A DNA stretch of 64,000 nucleotides from Sepioteuthis lessoniana (taxonomy: Eukaryota; Mollusca; Cephalopoda; Myopsida; Loliginidae). Below are positions 22,911 to 34,665 of this stretch, piece after piece. The DNA is taken from the NCBI GenBank assembly GCA_963585895.1, contig CAUZXS010000111.1:1-64000 (forward strand), read 5' to 3'. Below the pieces are notes generated by a model. The model was not told where the DNA came from. It saw nothing but the letters and a program-made list of their open reading frames with translations, and did no database searches. Each line of letters begins with the position of its first letter. The first letter of the stretch is position 1. Both the position numbers and the translations under genes were made by a program.

Positions 22911-23287
22911 TATATATATATATGTATATATATATACTGATTAACTTGCTGAGAGAAGTTCTTATGTCATAGCGGCTTACATGCTGAACTGCAACATTGT
23001 AGTGAGTTTCAACTCTGGTTGTACTATTATGTTTACTTTTGTATTAATAGTCTGGGAAAAGTATGAACCACTTTATCCCCTCTGCAATGGGTTAAATAGT
23101 ATCTCTTCTGTTCTACAATCATGGCTTTGACAATAAATAATCCTTGAAGATTGATATGCCATTAAACAATGAAATCAAACTAAACCTAACATAATTAACT
23201 TGTCAGGCATAACATATGTGAAAATTGAGATTTCTAATATTTAGATCAGTATTGTTTCTGAAAATTCCTCAATGAATAGATTGCCTT

Positions 23288-23815
23288 GTTGGCTGGGGCT
23301 GTAGAATACACAGATTGTACATCTGCAGAGGGGCAAAACCTCCCAAAAAAGTGTCCTGGATATGACACTAAACAATATGATGGTGAGGTTCCAGTAATGC
23401 TGGAACTTTGAGGAATGCAGAATACCCCTTCATTGCCATTGACCTGGAGTGGTAGCACCTGATAGGGTCCTATCTATGGGTTAAATAGAAATAAACACTG
23501 TATGTATGCTAATTTGAGTTGATTGAACTAGAACTGTTTAATACTGAAACTATACTTATGCTAAACTGAATTGTTCAAAATAGAACAGTTTTGACATTTA
23601 ACTGGGTGTAAACAAAAACAATACTTAGACTAAATTGAATTGTTTAAATTAAAACTGTTTGACAAAATTGAATAGGTTGAAATAGAAATGTTTTTGGCAA
23701 TTAAACTGTGTAATTATGCTAACCTGAATTATTTGAAATAGAACTGTTTATTTGTAGAAAAATGGATTTGGCATTAAATAACCTACAAAGGTTGATATGC
23801 CATATAACCTAAACA
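23288..23815 (+). repeat. R1 interspersed repeat, fullest compact copy
   Basis: Reference copy. Start: GTTGGCTGGGGCTGTAGAAT. Then GTGTCCTGGATATGACAC, GGTAGCACCTGATAGGGTCC, a variable AT-rich stretch of AACTGTGT..AACAAA and GAATTGTTTGAAATAGAACT units, and the tail GGCATTAAATAACCTACAAA plus GGTTGATATGCCATA. No coding capacity. It ends about 110 bases before the first myosin exon. Confidence 0.8.
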
Positions 23816-23927
23816 CCCAATCAATGAATAGATGATGGTTTGGTGTACATCAATGTGAAATTCCATATTGTTCTGAGAACTGTATTTATCTTCTTACTGC
23901 AATCTATAACTGTTATTTCTTTTTCAG

Positions 23928-23993
23928 ACATATATTGGAGATATCCTTATTGCTGTGAACCCTTTTAGGGATCTGGGAATCTATGACAAAGAA
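23928..23993 (+). CDS. Myosin motor exon, N-terminal segment
   Basis: A 66-base exon encoding 22 residues that begin TYIGDILIAVNPF and end DLGIYDKE. This is the strand just before the P-loop in myosin heads, normally preceded by an IY or VY that should lie in the previous exon. The acceptor is a pyrimidine stretch ending TTTTTCAG and the donor is GAA/GTGAGT. Both ends are phase 0. VNPF rather than the more common VNPY is a class III trait. It is too short to stand out as an open frame and was found by reading for the motif. R1 sequence ends about 110 bases upstream and a direct duplication begins about 220 bases downstream. Confidence 0.9.
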
Positions 23994-24217
23994 GTGAGTA
24001 CACATTTTATATACTTATAGCCCTAACTGAAAAGAATGTTTCATGATATTGTCTCTTACTTTAAGATGGCTTCTGGGGATTAATAACTGAATAACATTTA
24101 GATAAAAATAAATCAAATAAGAAACTATGAAAAAACAAAAACAAAAAACAAACAATAAAACATAAAAATGTAACATTCCTGGGTTGATCATCACATATAG
24201 GGAACCAAATAAAGTGG

Positions 24218-24800
24218 TTTCAACCCTTTCCACTACTACCTTAGTTGAGTGACACTGGAATCAGCAACACAGTTGTAAACAGTCTAGTAGAAAGTCAAGT
24301 TTTTAGTATTTGGAGGCTGGCACAAGATCTTAGGTTCAGGAAGTCTTGCAAAGTGACATGGATTCTAACAGTAGCAGTGACTGGTGCTCTTTGCTGATAT
24401 TGTGTTGTAAGGCAAGGTTCTGCTTGGGTTGACTTCATCAATGTTCTTTACAATCATCCACTCCTCTGCTCACATTGTGTTTTTGATCACAGAAGGTGAG
24501 ACGGTTACTTTATGATGTCACTGAAGTGATGAACAAGATGATGGCCAGTGGTTACATAAAATTAATCCAAAAAGTCCATGTAGGTTAGAAATGTAATTAT
24601 TCTTTTTATTTGATACCCATGTTGTACACAGTAGTTTCAACCCTTTCCACTTCTACCTTAGTTGAGTGACACTGGAATCAGCAATGCAGTTGTAAACAGT
24701 CTAGTAGAAAGTCAAGTTTTTAGTATTTGGAGGCTGGCACAAGATCTTAGGTTCAGGAGGTCTTGCAAAGTGACATGGATTCTAACAGTAGCAGTGAATG
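24218..24800 (+). repeat. Direct duplication of about 165 bp
   Basis: TTTCAACCCTTTCCACT..CTACC through GGATTCTAACAGTAGCAGTG occurs at 24218-24382 and again at 24632-24797, almost identical. The intervening 250 bases are unique. In intron 1, close to the first visible exon. Confidence 0.85.
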
Positions 24801-26315
24801 AACTGATGAGATGCCAAAATCTCCTGCTTATATTGAATCTGGTGTTCAACTGGCATGGAGGTTGGTTAGGTATGGTGGCTCAGTTATCTATTCCACCTTA
24901 ATGTCAATTTCTCATTATCCCAGTTTTCTTTGAAACAGCTTTTCTAAATTTAGGGAATTGCCCAACACCTTTTCTATCTCTCACCCATACCTGGTACCAG
25001 CAGGGGCTTGGAACTCCCTTATTCTTCCTACTATCTCTATATTCAATACAGCATTCATTCTCCTGGGCAGACGTAACTGTTTTTCCTGAGGAATATGATT
25101 TTCAAAATGAGTTGGCAAAGGAAAGATCCCAAAATTATCAAGTGGCTAATATTTTCCTTTCAGATTGTTCGCTCTTTTCTAATACAAACAATCCTGCCCC
25201 TCTTTGACAACTTCAGAGACAATACAGATGGTCCCTCCTGTCTGTTGAGTCATTTTATATATTTTGATTTCCAAGTGTTTTCTCTGTCCAGAAAATATTA
25301 AGCAACTAAGATCTTCTTATCAGATTGTCTATCCCCAGACATTTTCTAATGAAAGCAAACGTGTTCCTCCCAGAGAATCTCAGAGATAATCTAGACAACT
25401 TTTTTTCGCTGAAGACTGGCTGTTCATCTGAGCCATTCTTTATTTGTAGTTTCCAAAATATTTTCTTTACCCTTAGATTTTCAAAAGAAAACAACGTCAC
25501 TCTTTTCACTTGTTCTACTTACTTTTAATTCCTTGTTTCAACCCCTGCTGGCTTGAGTGTTCCTAAAATAAAAAGATAAAACAAACAATAAAATATGAAA
25601 ATAAAAAAATGAAAAACAATAGAACATGAAATAAAAAATAAAACAATAAAATATGAAAGTAAAATAAAAAAATCCCACAGTTTTACTTCAGCTAAAAGTT
25701 TAATATACAGAGCCAAAAGGGATAACTCTGTCTCTTTTGGTGCTTTGCCAGCCCACTGGATGACACGTGTTTTTATACTTACTGAAACAAGCAGTTGATA
25801 TGATATAACTTTTATGATATTATTTCATGGATTGAATAAAAAAATTCCAAAAGGGAAGCCCATAGGATCATTTACATTGAAAGAATTATCCAGACAATTG
25901 AACTCCCAATTTTTGCTGTTTCTGCCAGTAAATTCTTCATTTTCTGTAGGTTTAATATGCTTCTTTGGAAAGAAAGAGACTTTTATTTTGGTATCTTTCT
26001 TTGGTAGCACAATGATAATTTCAAGTCCATATCAATTGTTGAGATATAATTAATAATTTTTGAGAAGTGTCATTTGCAAAAACATTAAGAACATACACTT
26101 GACACATGGAAATAAAAATGATAGGAAATTCATTTGTTGTAAATTGATGTTTTTTTTAAAAAGGATCAATCAGTGTGTGATGATTGTCTAGGTGAATTGG
26201 CAAATTGGAGCTGGCCTGTTGTGATAAAAGTGTGGTTGGGCAGCTTCTCAGAGTGAAATGAAAATTTGAAAATTTGAGGACATTTGAGATGAGGAGGGAC
26301 TGGTTGAAGTACAGG
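24800..26315. other. Intron 1 sequence, no gene seen
   Basis: Two weakly related stretches at 25160-25300 and 25320-25480 share CAGATTGT, TTTTCTAAT and the CAGAGA.AAT text, suggesting an old tandem duplication. An A-rich (AAAATAAAACAAT) tract spans 25565-25675. Confidence 0.5.
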
Positions 26316-26702
26316 CTGTCTCAAAATAGATGCAACCTGTTAATATGATAATGATTTATTACTGAGACAAGTGCAATGGCTGTCATTTTAAACATGTCCT
26401 GTAAAAATGCACCCTTTGAGCTCGAGACATCAAATCAATGTTTTTTTAAAATTTTTTAAATTTAATATCAGCTTCCATGATATGCAACCCATTAATATGA
26501 TAATGATTTATTACTGAGACAAGTGCAATGGCAGCCATTTTGGACATGTCCTGTAAAAATGCATCCTTTGAGCTCGAGATATCAAATCAATGTTTTTTTA
26601 AAATTGTTATTATATCAGCTAGCATGACATGCAATCTTTTGAATTTCTTGTCTCAGTAATAAATCATTATCATATTAATGGGTCACATCTATTTTGAAAC
26701 AG
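26316..26702. mobile_element. MITE-like element with about 55-bp inverted ends
   Basis: The left end CTGTCTCAAAATAGATGCAA continues through TTAATATGATAATGATTTAT; the right end is its complement, ending CATCTATTTTGAAACAG. Between them a block containing TGTCCTGTAAAAATGCA and CCTTTGAGCTCGAGA is repeated in direct orientation (about 26395 and 26547). No coding potential. In intron 1. Confidence 0.7.
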
Positions 26703-27004
26703 TTTTGAATGATTTTGTCTCCAAATAAGTAGTGACGCAAAATATTTTTGCTCTCTCGTCCAAGGTAATGTGATCAAGGATTAATAGTTGTTATAGTATA
26801 CTATTTTCAAATCAGAAAGAAAAAAGAATACAATATTATTATTAGTAGAGTTATTAGCAGTCACATGGGTTCCGTATATATTGAGACACACTATATTTAC
26901 CCCATATCTGAAAAAAATAGGAGTTTGTGAGTTGAATGGCAATATTGTTTTAAGTTATTTTTGCAATATTGAACTCCTACAGCTTTTGCTATTCACACAA
27001 CACT

Positions 27005-27670
27005 TTGAATGCCCTGTTGGGGGAGCAAAGAATATGCCAACAGTATCCCCTTCAGAGGGGTAACACCCCCCCACTGCCAAAAAAGGAAAGGTGTGTCTTG
27101 GGTATTGAAGAAACTACTGTCCTAATGCACAGGAGAAAATAAACAATACTTACTGGCTCAGCGGCCTGGCTAGAGTCGGCTAACAGCCAAATGCCAATGA
27201 GTGGGCCAGCATATATGCACACTAGCATAGCCACTCCTGGGCTCACAGCCAATCAACACACTGTGAATGGATGAGACCACCTGCACATGGTGGAATGCCC
27301 CGATGCACATATAATCTTCCATTCCTGATGCTCAAGTGATTATTCACTTTCACGCGTAATTCAACACGTGAACTTCACTCAAGTACTGAACTTTGACAGG
27401 TATGACACTAAACTGCATCTGATAGTAAGGCTCCAGTTCAGGAGATCTGGATAATGTGGAATACCCCCTCATTGCCATTACTCCCTGGTCCACTTTAACC
27501 CAAACTGGTTCAACTTGCTTGGGCCCCATCTATGAATCAAATAGATCTGTTTAACTTTGTGAAACAACTACACAAAAATATCAATATAAATGTACGATGA
27601 ATGCTATTCCCTAACTTCTAGGTATAAAATAACCCTAGATAGGTTGACATGCTGTTAAAATCAATCAATC
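27005..27670 (+). repeat. R1 copy with a 270-base unrelated insertion
   Basis: R1 runs to about 27100, is interrupted by GC-richer text (27110-27400, including CTGGCTCAGCGGCCTGGC), resumes at GGTATGACACTAAACTGCATC and ends at about 27660. The insertion is not recognised; it may be a small LTR or SINE. Confidence 0.65.
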
Positions 27671-28304
27671 AATCAACATTCTGACAGGTATGCTCTCTGG
27701 TATTCTTCAAATATAATATGCAACCTCGATGAATAAAGTGAATCTCTCTGATGTTGTTTTTCAGTAGCAAAAAGTAAAAAATTATAGTTTTGTTAAAATG
27801 TGTTGCATTCTCGTTAGTAAATGCTTGTAATATTAAATAAAGGACAAACCCCGATATGAGAGGAAATAGAGATACATTCTCAGGAAAAAGTATATACAAT
27901 AGAGAGACTATTAGTAGACAAGAACATAGGATTAGTGAATACAGAATAAAGATATAGTCCAACGATAGTATTGGCTTCCGTTATTACAGTAGCAAGTAAG
28001 GTGATATAGTGCAATCTCCAGTCTCCAAGGCTCTAATACTATTCCTATAAGAAGCTGCGCTTCACCTTCTAATCTGCCTGGTATTAGTAGCTACTGCTAT
28101 ATATGGCAGATGGACTAGTTCATTGTATGGAAAAAGATGGGTGATACCCATCAAAATGTCAACAGCAATGTTTTTTAAGTAAATTATTTTTAGCAGCATG
28201 TGCAAAATATCCCATTTTATGATTTCTTTTTTTAAATGAAGCTGTTTCTAGTTACTTTCTTTGTTTAACATCATGTTGTATATAGATATACATACATATA
28301 TATA

Positions 28305-29204
28305 CGTGGTGCCTTCAATAAGTTTCCAGACTTTTTTGTACAGGCATTTAAAATTGTCGTAGACTCTTGAAAATTCAGTATGTTATTGCTATACATCTTA
28401 TAAGATGACTGACCAATCTTTATGATTTCACATTTGAACAAACAGCTACAGTAGCAATTGGAATACACTATACTAAAGCCTGATTGTCACGGCTGGTGAA
28501 TTTCAAAAATGCAATCTGACACTTTAGAAGAACGATATGCAATAAAATTCTGTTTTAAACTTGAAAAAATGCCACAGAAATGTATGGAATGCTTCTGACT
28601 GCTTTTTGACCATCTTGCATGAATCGAGCATCAGATTTTGAGTGGCATAAGAGATTCATGGAAGGCAGGGAGTCTATGAGGGATGATGAGAGGTGTGGGA
28701 GGAGTAAGGAAGTCAATACACCAGAGTTGATTGGCCAGAGAGTTAGGGTTAGGGTTACTATGTTGAGGTTTTAAGGGAGTTCAAGAAGAGATTCCTTGGG
28801 AAGAGGCCAGCACTCTTCAAATCGGGTCAGTGGCATTTCCACCAGGACAATGCACCAGTCCACAACTCCATCCTCATCAAAGACTATTTGACCAAGATGG
28901 GCATCAAGACAGTTCCTCAGCCACCCTATAGTCCAGGCCTTGCTCCCTGTGACTTTTGTTTATTCCCTAAGCTCAGAGGCTGTCGTTATGAGACAATTGA
29001 GGAGATGAAAGAGGCAGTGACAAAAGTCATTGACATGCTCACACAAGAGGATTTCCATGGGATCTTCCAGAAGTTATTGGAACGGTACATTAAGTGCATT
29101 GCAGCCGGAGGAGATTACTTCGAAGGGGACAAGACTTTCATGTGTCTACTATCAATAAAAGTGCCCATACGAAAAAAGTCTGGAAACTTATTGTATGCAC
29201 CACG
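28305..29204 (+). mobile_element. Mariner (DD34D-type) element, 900 bp, internally deleted, with both inverted repeats
   Basis: The element starts CGTGGTGCCTTCAATAAG and ends with the near-complement CTTATTGTATGCACCACG, with TA on both sides. Inside are N-terminal transposase text (EWHKRF, then EGRESMRDDER) and C-terminal text: YVEVLREFKKRFLGKRP, WHFHQDNAPVHNS, then PYSPGLAPCDFCLFPKLRG. The second and third catalytic aspartates (QDNAP and APCDF) are 34 residues apart, the DD34D mariner spacing. The first aspartate is missing because the middle of the gene is deleted. The junction at 28740-28760 holds GTTAGGGTTAGGGTT. The C-terminal open frame ends near GGDYFEGD, just before the 3' repeat. It lies in intron 1, sense to the myosin. 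Confidence 0.9.
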
Positions 29205-29589
29205 TATATATATTTGTAAATATTAATATTGCAAGCAAACCAGGTGTAACTAAATGAGTTTGTATCCCATGTGGGGGGGGCATATTACCTAAAGATTACC
29301 AGATAATTTGTTGGTTGAAATATCATGTGAACAACAAAAATAAGAAAAAGTTCTTTAAGTTCTAATGACACTTCTCAAAAATATAAACAGTATTTCAATG
29401 GTCAATATAGACCTAAAGTTAGATGCATTTTATGCCTGAAGAAAGTCAGAAAATGTACTGGTTGAAACATACTGTAAATAATAGGAACAGGAAGGAACTT
29501 AATTGTCCAAATAATTCTTTAAATTCTAATGACCCTTCTCAAAAGTATAAACAGTATTCCAATGGTCAATATAGACCTAAATGTAGATT

Positions 29590-30195
29590 CCAGGTCACTT
29601 CTAGGTCCACTCTGGTCCAGGGTGGTAGCACCTGATAGGGTCCTATCTATGGGTCAAATAAAACTATTTAACATTTAGACTGAGTGTAAACAAATGACTT
29701 AAGCTACACTGAATTGTTAGAAATAGAACTGTCAGATATTTTAATTGTGTGTAAACAAATGATGGATGTTTGATTGAATTGTTCGTGTTATACAGCAATA
29801 CTTAGAACCCTTTCTCTGTGTGCAAACAAATAATTAATATTGAATAGAATTATAAGTGTTAGATTGCAATAATTGAAAACATTTAACTGCATAGAAACAA
29901 TAGCAATACTGGCGTGCACACAAATTAGTTCTGATTTAAAAATCAAATAACTTACAAACTATTGGCTTACAAATAATATGTATATCTATTCAAATGTGTG
30001 TAAATAAATGATTGATTTCAAATTTTAATTGTTACATGGCAATACCTAAAACTATTTGACTGTGTATATAGAATCATTTATATTGGACAGAAATACTTCA
30101 AAACCATTTAACTGTGCGCAAAAAAATGAGCTTAGGTCTGTTTAAAAATGTTATTAACAAAATGTGTTTACAAATCACATATATCTCATATACAT
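29590..30195 (+). repeat. R1 copy leading into the 89-bp array
   Basis: Starts at CAGGTCACTTCTAGGTCCAC, continues through long variable AACTGTGTGCAAACAAAT units, and passes without a break into the tail array at 30195. A 165-base direct duplication (TTCTTTAA.TTCTAATGAC) lies just before, at 29351 and 29516. Confidence 0.75.
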
Positions 30196-30960
30196 GTATA
30201 AAGATTGGGTATTAAATAACCAACAGTGGTTGATATACGATCAAACCAAATCACATATATTTAATAGATTTGTATAAAGAGTATTTGGCATTCAATAACC
30301 TACAGTGGTTGATATGCCATAAATCCAAACCAAACCAAATCATATATATCTAATATATATGTATAACGAGGATTTGGCATTAAATAACCTACAATGGTTG
30401 ATATGCTATAAAACCCAACCAAACCAAATCATATATATTTAATATGTATAAAGAGGATTTGGCATTAAATAACCTACAATGGTTGATATGCCATAAAACC
30501 CAACCAAACCAAATCATATAGATCTAATATATATGTATAATAAGGATTTGGCATTAAATAACCTACAATGGTTGATATGCCATAAAACCCAACCAAACCA
30601 AATCATATAGATCTAATATATATGTATAAAGAGGATTTGGCATTAAATAACCTACAATGGTTGATATGCCATAAAACCCAATCAAACCAAATCATATATA
30701 TCTAATATATATGTATAAAGAGGATTTGGCATTAAATAACCTACAATGGTTGATATGCCATAAAACCTAATCAAACAAAATCCTATATATTTAATATATA
30801 TGTATAAAGAGGATTTGGCCTTAAATAACCTACAATGGTTGATATGCCATGAACCCAATCAAACCAAATCATATATATTTAATATATATGTATAAAGAGG
30901 ATTTGGCATTAAATAACCTACAAGGGTTGATATGCCATAAAACACAACCAAATTAAACCA
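30195..30960 (+). repeat. Nine-copy tandem array of the R1 tail (85-94 bp unit)
   Basis: GATTTGGCATTAAATAACC recurs at 30371, 30456, 30545, 30634, 30723, 30812 and 30900, with two more diverged units before. Each unit has the tail GGTTGATATGCCATAAAACC plus an AT-rich spacer. Spacing is 89 bases in the central units. Confidence 0.9.
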
Positions 30961-32020
30961 ACTAAAAATATCAAGCTACATTTTGTTATGAACTTGTTTT
31001 GCTCAATTTGCTTTATTCATTTTACCCTTGTAAAAATTCTTTGTATATTAATGAGCCATTTCAAAATTAGAGACAGTATCTCAACAGTTAATATGGCTAT
31101 CATTGCTTGGGAATTTCTAAGCAAAAAACCAGAACAAGAATCTCTTTCATTCCAAAGATGTATTTTTGTAAATTTCTGAAATAAAAAAAAAAGTTATCAT
31201 TTTCACTATCTACATTATTATCATTATCTCGTTTGTTATATTCACAGTGTTCTGGTCATTGCACTCACTGGATTTTTTTCATAGTTGATAAGTTTTCTGG
31301 AATTTAAAACTTTTTATTCAATCCATGGGGTAGACTATTCTTATCCTTGTTTTGGGATGTCCCCTATAGATGGACTCGTCCTCATGTGACATATACCAAC
31401 TGAGCTCTCTTTTGTGCAGTCACAGTCTCAGGCCTGTCTCAGTGAACCATTACCAAGAGCGATAATATTCCTGTTGTATACTTGTATTCACTCTGGTATA
31501 GCCTAAAGTAAAAACTCACTTCCTACTTTTGTACTGTGTACAATTAATTGTCTTATTATATTAATTGACTTGTTCTGTTTCCTACTGAATATTCTGCATT
31601 TGGTAACTCGCTTTGGGATAACCTAATGTGTTATAAGAAACATGGTCTTATCCACAAATTAATACCTTGTTAAAACTTATAAAGCCATGCAGTGAGAAGC
31701 TAACTCACTAATAATAGTCTGGGGGGAGTTTATGTGGTCGAGGGATTAATGTGTTGGACTGCAACATCCGAGTGAGTCTAAATGCCAATTCATCTTTAGA
31801 TTAATATCCTTGGGAATATGGTACTACTACTGTTCTTATACAAGGCTTTGGTTTTGAGTAATCCATGAAAGTTGATATGCCATTAAACGTAGAAAGCAAG
31901 AAACTATAAACAAAGATAAGAATAGTCTACCCTATGGATTTTTGGGACTTAGCTGAAACAGTTCTATAAATAAAGCCAATACAGAAAATTATTCTCATCT
32001 GGATGGTAAATGTATTACAT
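30961..32020. other. Intron 1 sequence, no gene seen
   Basis: Mostly AT-rich single-copy sequence with an old SINE-B fragment at 31727-31900. Short frames carry no recognisable family. Confidence 0.5.
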
Positions 32021-32275
32021 TTCTATATATAATGTAAGTATTACAATTCTATATACAATGTATTACATTTCTATATGTAATGAAAGTATAACATTACTGT
32101 TTGTAAGTATTACATTTCTAAATATAATGTAAGTATTACAATTCTATATACAATGTATTACATTTCTATATGTAATGAAAGTATAACATTACTGTTTGTA
32201 AGTATTACATTTCTATATGTAATGTAAGTATTACATTAAAAAATACAATGTAAGTATTACATTTCTATAAATAGG
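32020..32275 (+). repeat. TATTACAT-rich tandem repeat
   Basis: A roughly 94-bp unit (GTATTACAATTCTATATACA onward) occurs twice, with shorter AAGTATTACATTTCTATA units around it. Confidence 0.75.
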
Positions 32276-32424
32276 TTTCCTTAAAATGTTGCCAAAAAAT
32301 CATTTATTTTAAAATTCTTCAATTCCAACAGTCTTAGAAGTAAGTACATTATATTTTTTCACCATTTTCTTTGCATTTTTCCCTTATATAGATCAGGTTA
32401 TTTTTAACAAATATATATAACCCC

Positions 32425-33903
32425 CAGTTGGCTGGAGCTGTAGAATACACTGACAGCATCCTTGAAAAGGGATAAGACCCAACCCAACCAACAAGTGTAA
32501 TATTTTGACCTTCACCCCGGCCCAAAAATGCTATTCCAAGGTAATACACCAGAAGGAAGTGACACATTCCAACGGCCAGTAATCGAAAGAGATCGCGTGG
32601 GCGGATTAAGGCTTATGATATGGGAAAAGGTGAAAGTCCCATTCTGCCATTACAGTCATGCACCGGAAAAGAGTAACCTCTGAACTGCATGACAGTTATT
32701 TCCGTTTGATGACGATTAAACATTCGATTTCAAAGATCCAGTAGGCGATCGTGTGGGCGTTGAGTTATTATTTAACTCAGTTGAGTTTGGGTCCCAGAGC
32801 AGTTGTCAGTAGAATTCCAGACAGTAGAGACCAGATGTGGTAAGGAAGGCCACACCCGACCGAGGGGGTTCTCGGAAACCCCCGATGCAGTTGCCAGTAT
32901 AATTCCAGACAGCTAGAGACCAGATGTGGTAGGGAAAGCCACACCCGACTGAGGGGGCCCTCGGAAAGCACCGATGAAGTAGACCCCAACATCAGGAGAA
33001 CAAGAACGACACAGCGTGACGGTCATAACAGTGGGGTCAAAATATGAAGTTTATGTTCGGTCTCCAGCATCCTGTCACATGCTAACCTTTCGAACCCTTG
33101 CAATAAAGTGAGAGGTGAATATTTTTCTAAAGAAGTCTTCCTGCGTCGTTTCTTCCTGTGTCTTCCTCTTGCGTCTTTCTGCGTGCGTCTTTATTATTGA
33201 GTCGTTATGATACGGCAAATGAGTATATAACACAAGTGTCCTGGATATAAAACCATCTGATGGTGAGGCTCCAATACTAGAGTACTGGGGAATGAGGAGC
33301 ACCCCTTCATGGCCATTTCTCCTGGGTCTCTTCTGACCCAGAGTGGTAGTACCTGTTAGGGTCCCATCTAGGGGTCCAATAGAATTGTTTAACCATTTAA
33401 CTGTGTGCAAACAAATGACTGATAAATTGAATTAGCAGTGTTACATAGCAATACTTTAGACCATTTTACTTGAAGCCATTTAAGTTGTACAAACAAATGA
33501 TTAATACTAAATAGAATTATTAGTGAATAATTGGAATACTTGAAACCATTTAACTGTATGCAAATGAATGAATAGTGTTAAATAGAATTATTAGTGAATG
33601 ATTGGAATACTTGAAACCATTTAACTGTATGCAAATGAATGAATAGTGTTGAATGGAATTATTAGTGTTAAACAGAAATACTTGAACCCTTTCAACTGCG
33701 AACAAATTAGAGTTTGCAATTCTTGAAACCACTTCCTTTTATACAAACAAACGATTAATATCAAGCAGAATTATTTGAGTTAGATAGAAATACTTGAAGC
33801 CATTTAACTCAGCAAACAAAAGCAATACTTAATTGTATCCAAACAAATTAACTCTAATTCATTTAAAAATAAAATTACCTACAAACTATTCACTAATAAA
33901 TCA

Positions 33904-33920
<17 letters not shown>
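32425..33920 (+). repeat. R1 copy split by an LTR
   Basis: R1 start at 32425-32495, the LTR, then R1 from 33233 to about 33920 with several 60-70 bp internal repeats (TTAACTGTATGCAAATGAAT occurs twice near 33550-33640). Confidence 0.75.
32496..33232 (+). mobile_element. Solo LTR (family L1), inserted in an R1 repeat
   Basis: The 737-bp block starts TGTAATATTTTGACC and ends GTATATAACA, with CAAG on each side (32492-32495 and 33233-33236). The flanks belong to R1: the part before is the GGCTGTAGAATACACTGAC start of R1 and the part after begins at TGTCCTGGATAT, as in unbroken R1 copies. An AATAAA signal at about 33103 gives the + orientation. A TATA-like TTATTTAACTC is near 32765. It contains a near-duplicate pair of about 85-bp units around 32800-32975. 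Confidence 0.85.
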
Positions 33921-33940
<20 letters not shown>

Positions 33941-34424
33941 CTTTAAAGAAAAAACCAAAGACTGGTTATTTTAGGATTATAAATTTACTTCCATCCTGTT
34001 TTTCGTTTCTGGTGTGAACCAAAAATACGAAGAAAAATATAACAGGACTTCTTTAGATCCAATGGATATATATATATATATAACCATTTAACTGTGTGCA
34101 AACAAATGACTGATGTTTAATCAAATTGTCAGTATTACATAGCAATACTCAAAACCATTTAACTTTGTGTGGACAAGTGATTAATACTAAATAGAATTAT
34201 TTGTTAGATAGGAATACTTCAAACTATTTAACGGTGTGCAAGCAAGTGAAAAATATCGAATAGAATTATAAGTGCTTAAAGAAATTGAAACCATTTAACT
34301 GTGTGCAAACAAATGAGCTCTGGGTTGTTTAAAATCTTATCGACAAACTATTTGTTTACAAATCATATGTATTTGGTATATATATGTAGAAATAGAATTT
34401 GGGGTGATAAAACCTATATATTTA

Positions 34425-34665
34425 TATACCGGCCCATTGGCATAATGGTTAGAGGATTTGCCATGATCCTGGGGACCAGGGTTCAATTCCAGGTCAAGTC
34501 ATTCCAAAAATGGTACTTGATATATATATTCTTGCTTAGCACTCAGCATTATAAGTTACAGATCAAGGGTAAGTGGAGCAATCCAGGGAAAGGAGTAGCA
34601 GCCTTCCCAACACCTCAGTGTTGTAGCAATTGAAAAGGGAGCCTTCGGGTTTCCCTTAACTATGG
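34425..34665 (+). mobile_element. SINE-C copy in intron 1
   Basis: Head CCGGCCCATTGGCATAATGG, B box GGTTCAATTCCAGGTC, body through GGGAGCCTTCGGG. Confidence 0.8.

Noticed and set aside
30195..30960. CRISPR-like array of 89-bp spaced repeats
   Set aside because: Spacers are not unique; the whole unit is repeated, in an animal genome, and derives from the R1 tail. The 58-bp and 35-bp arrays were rejected likewise.
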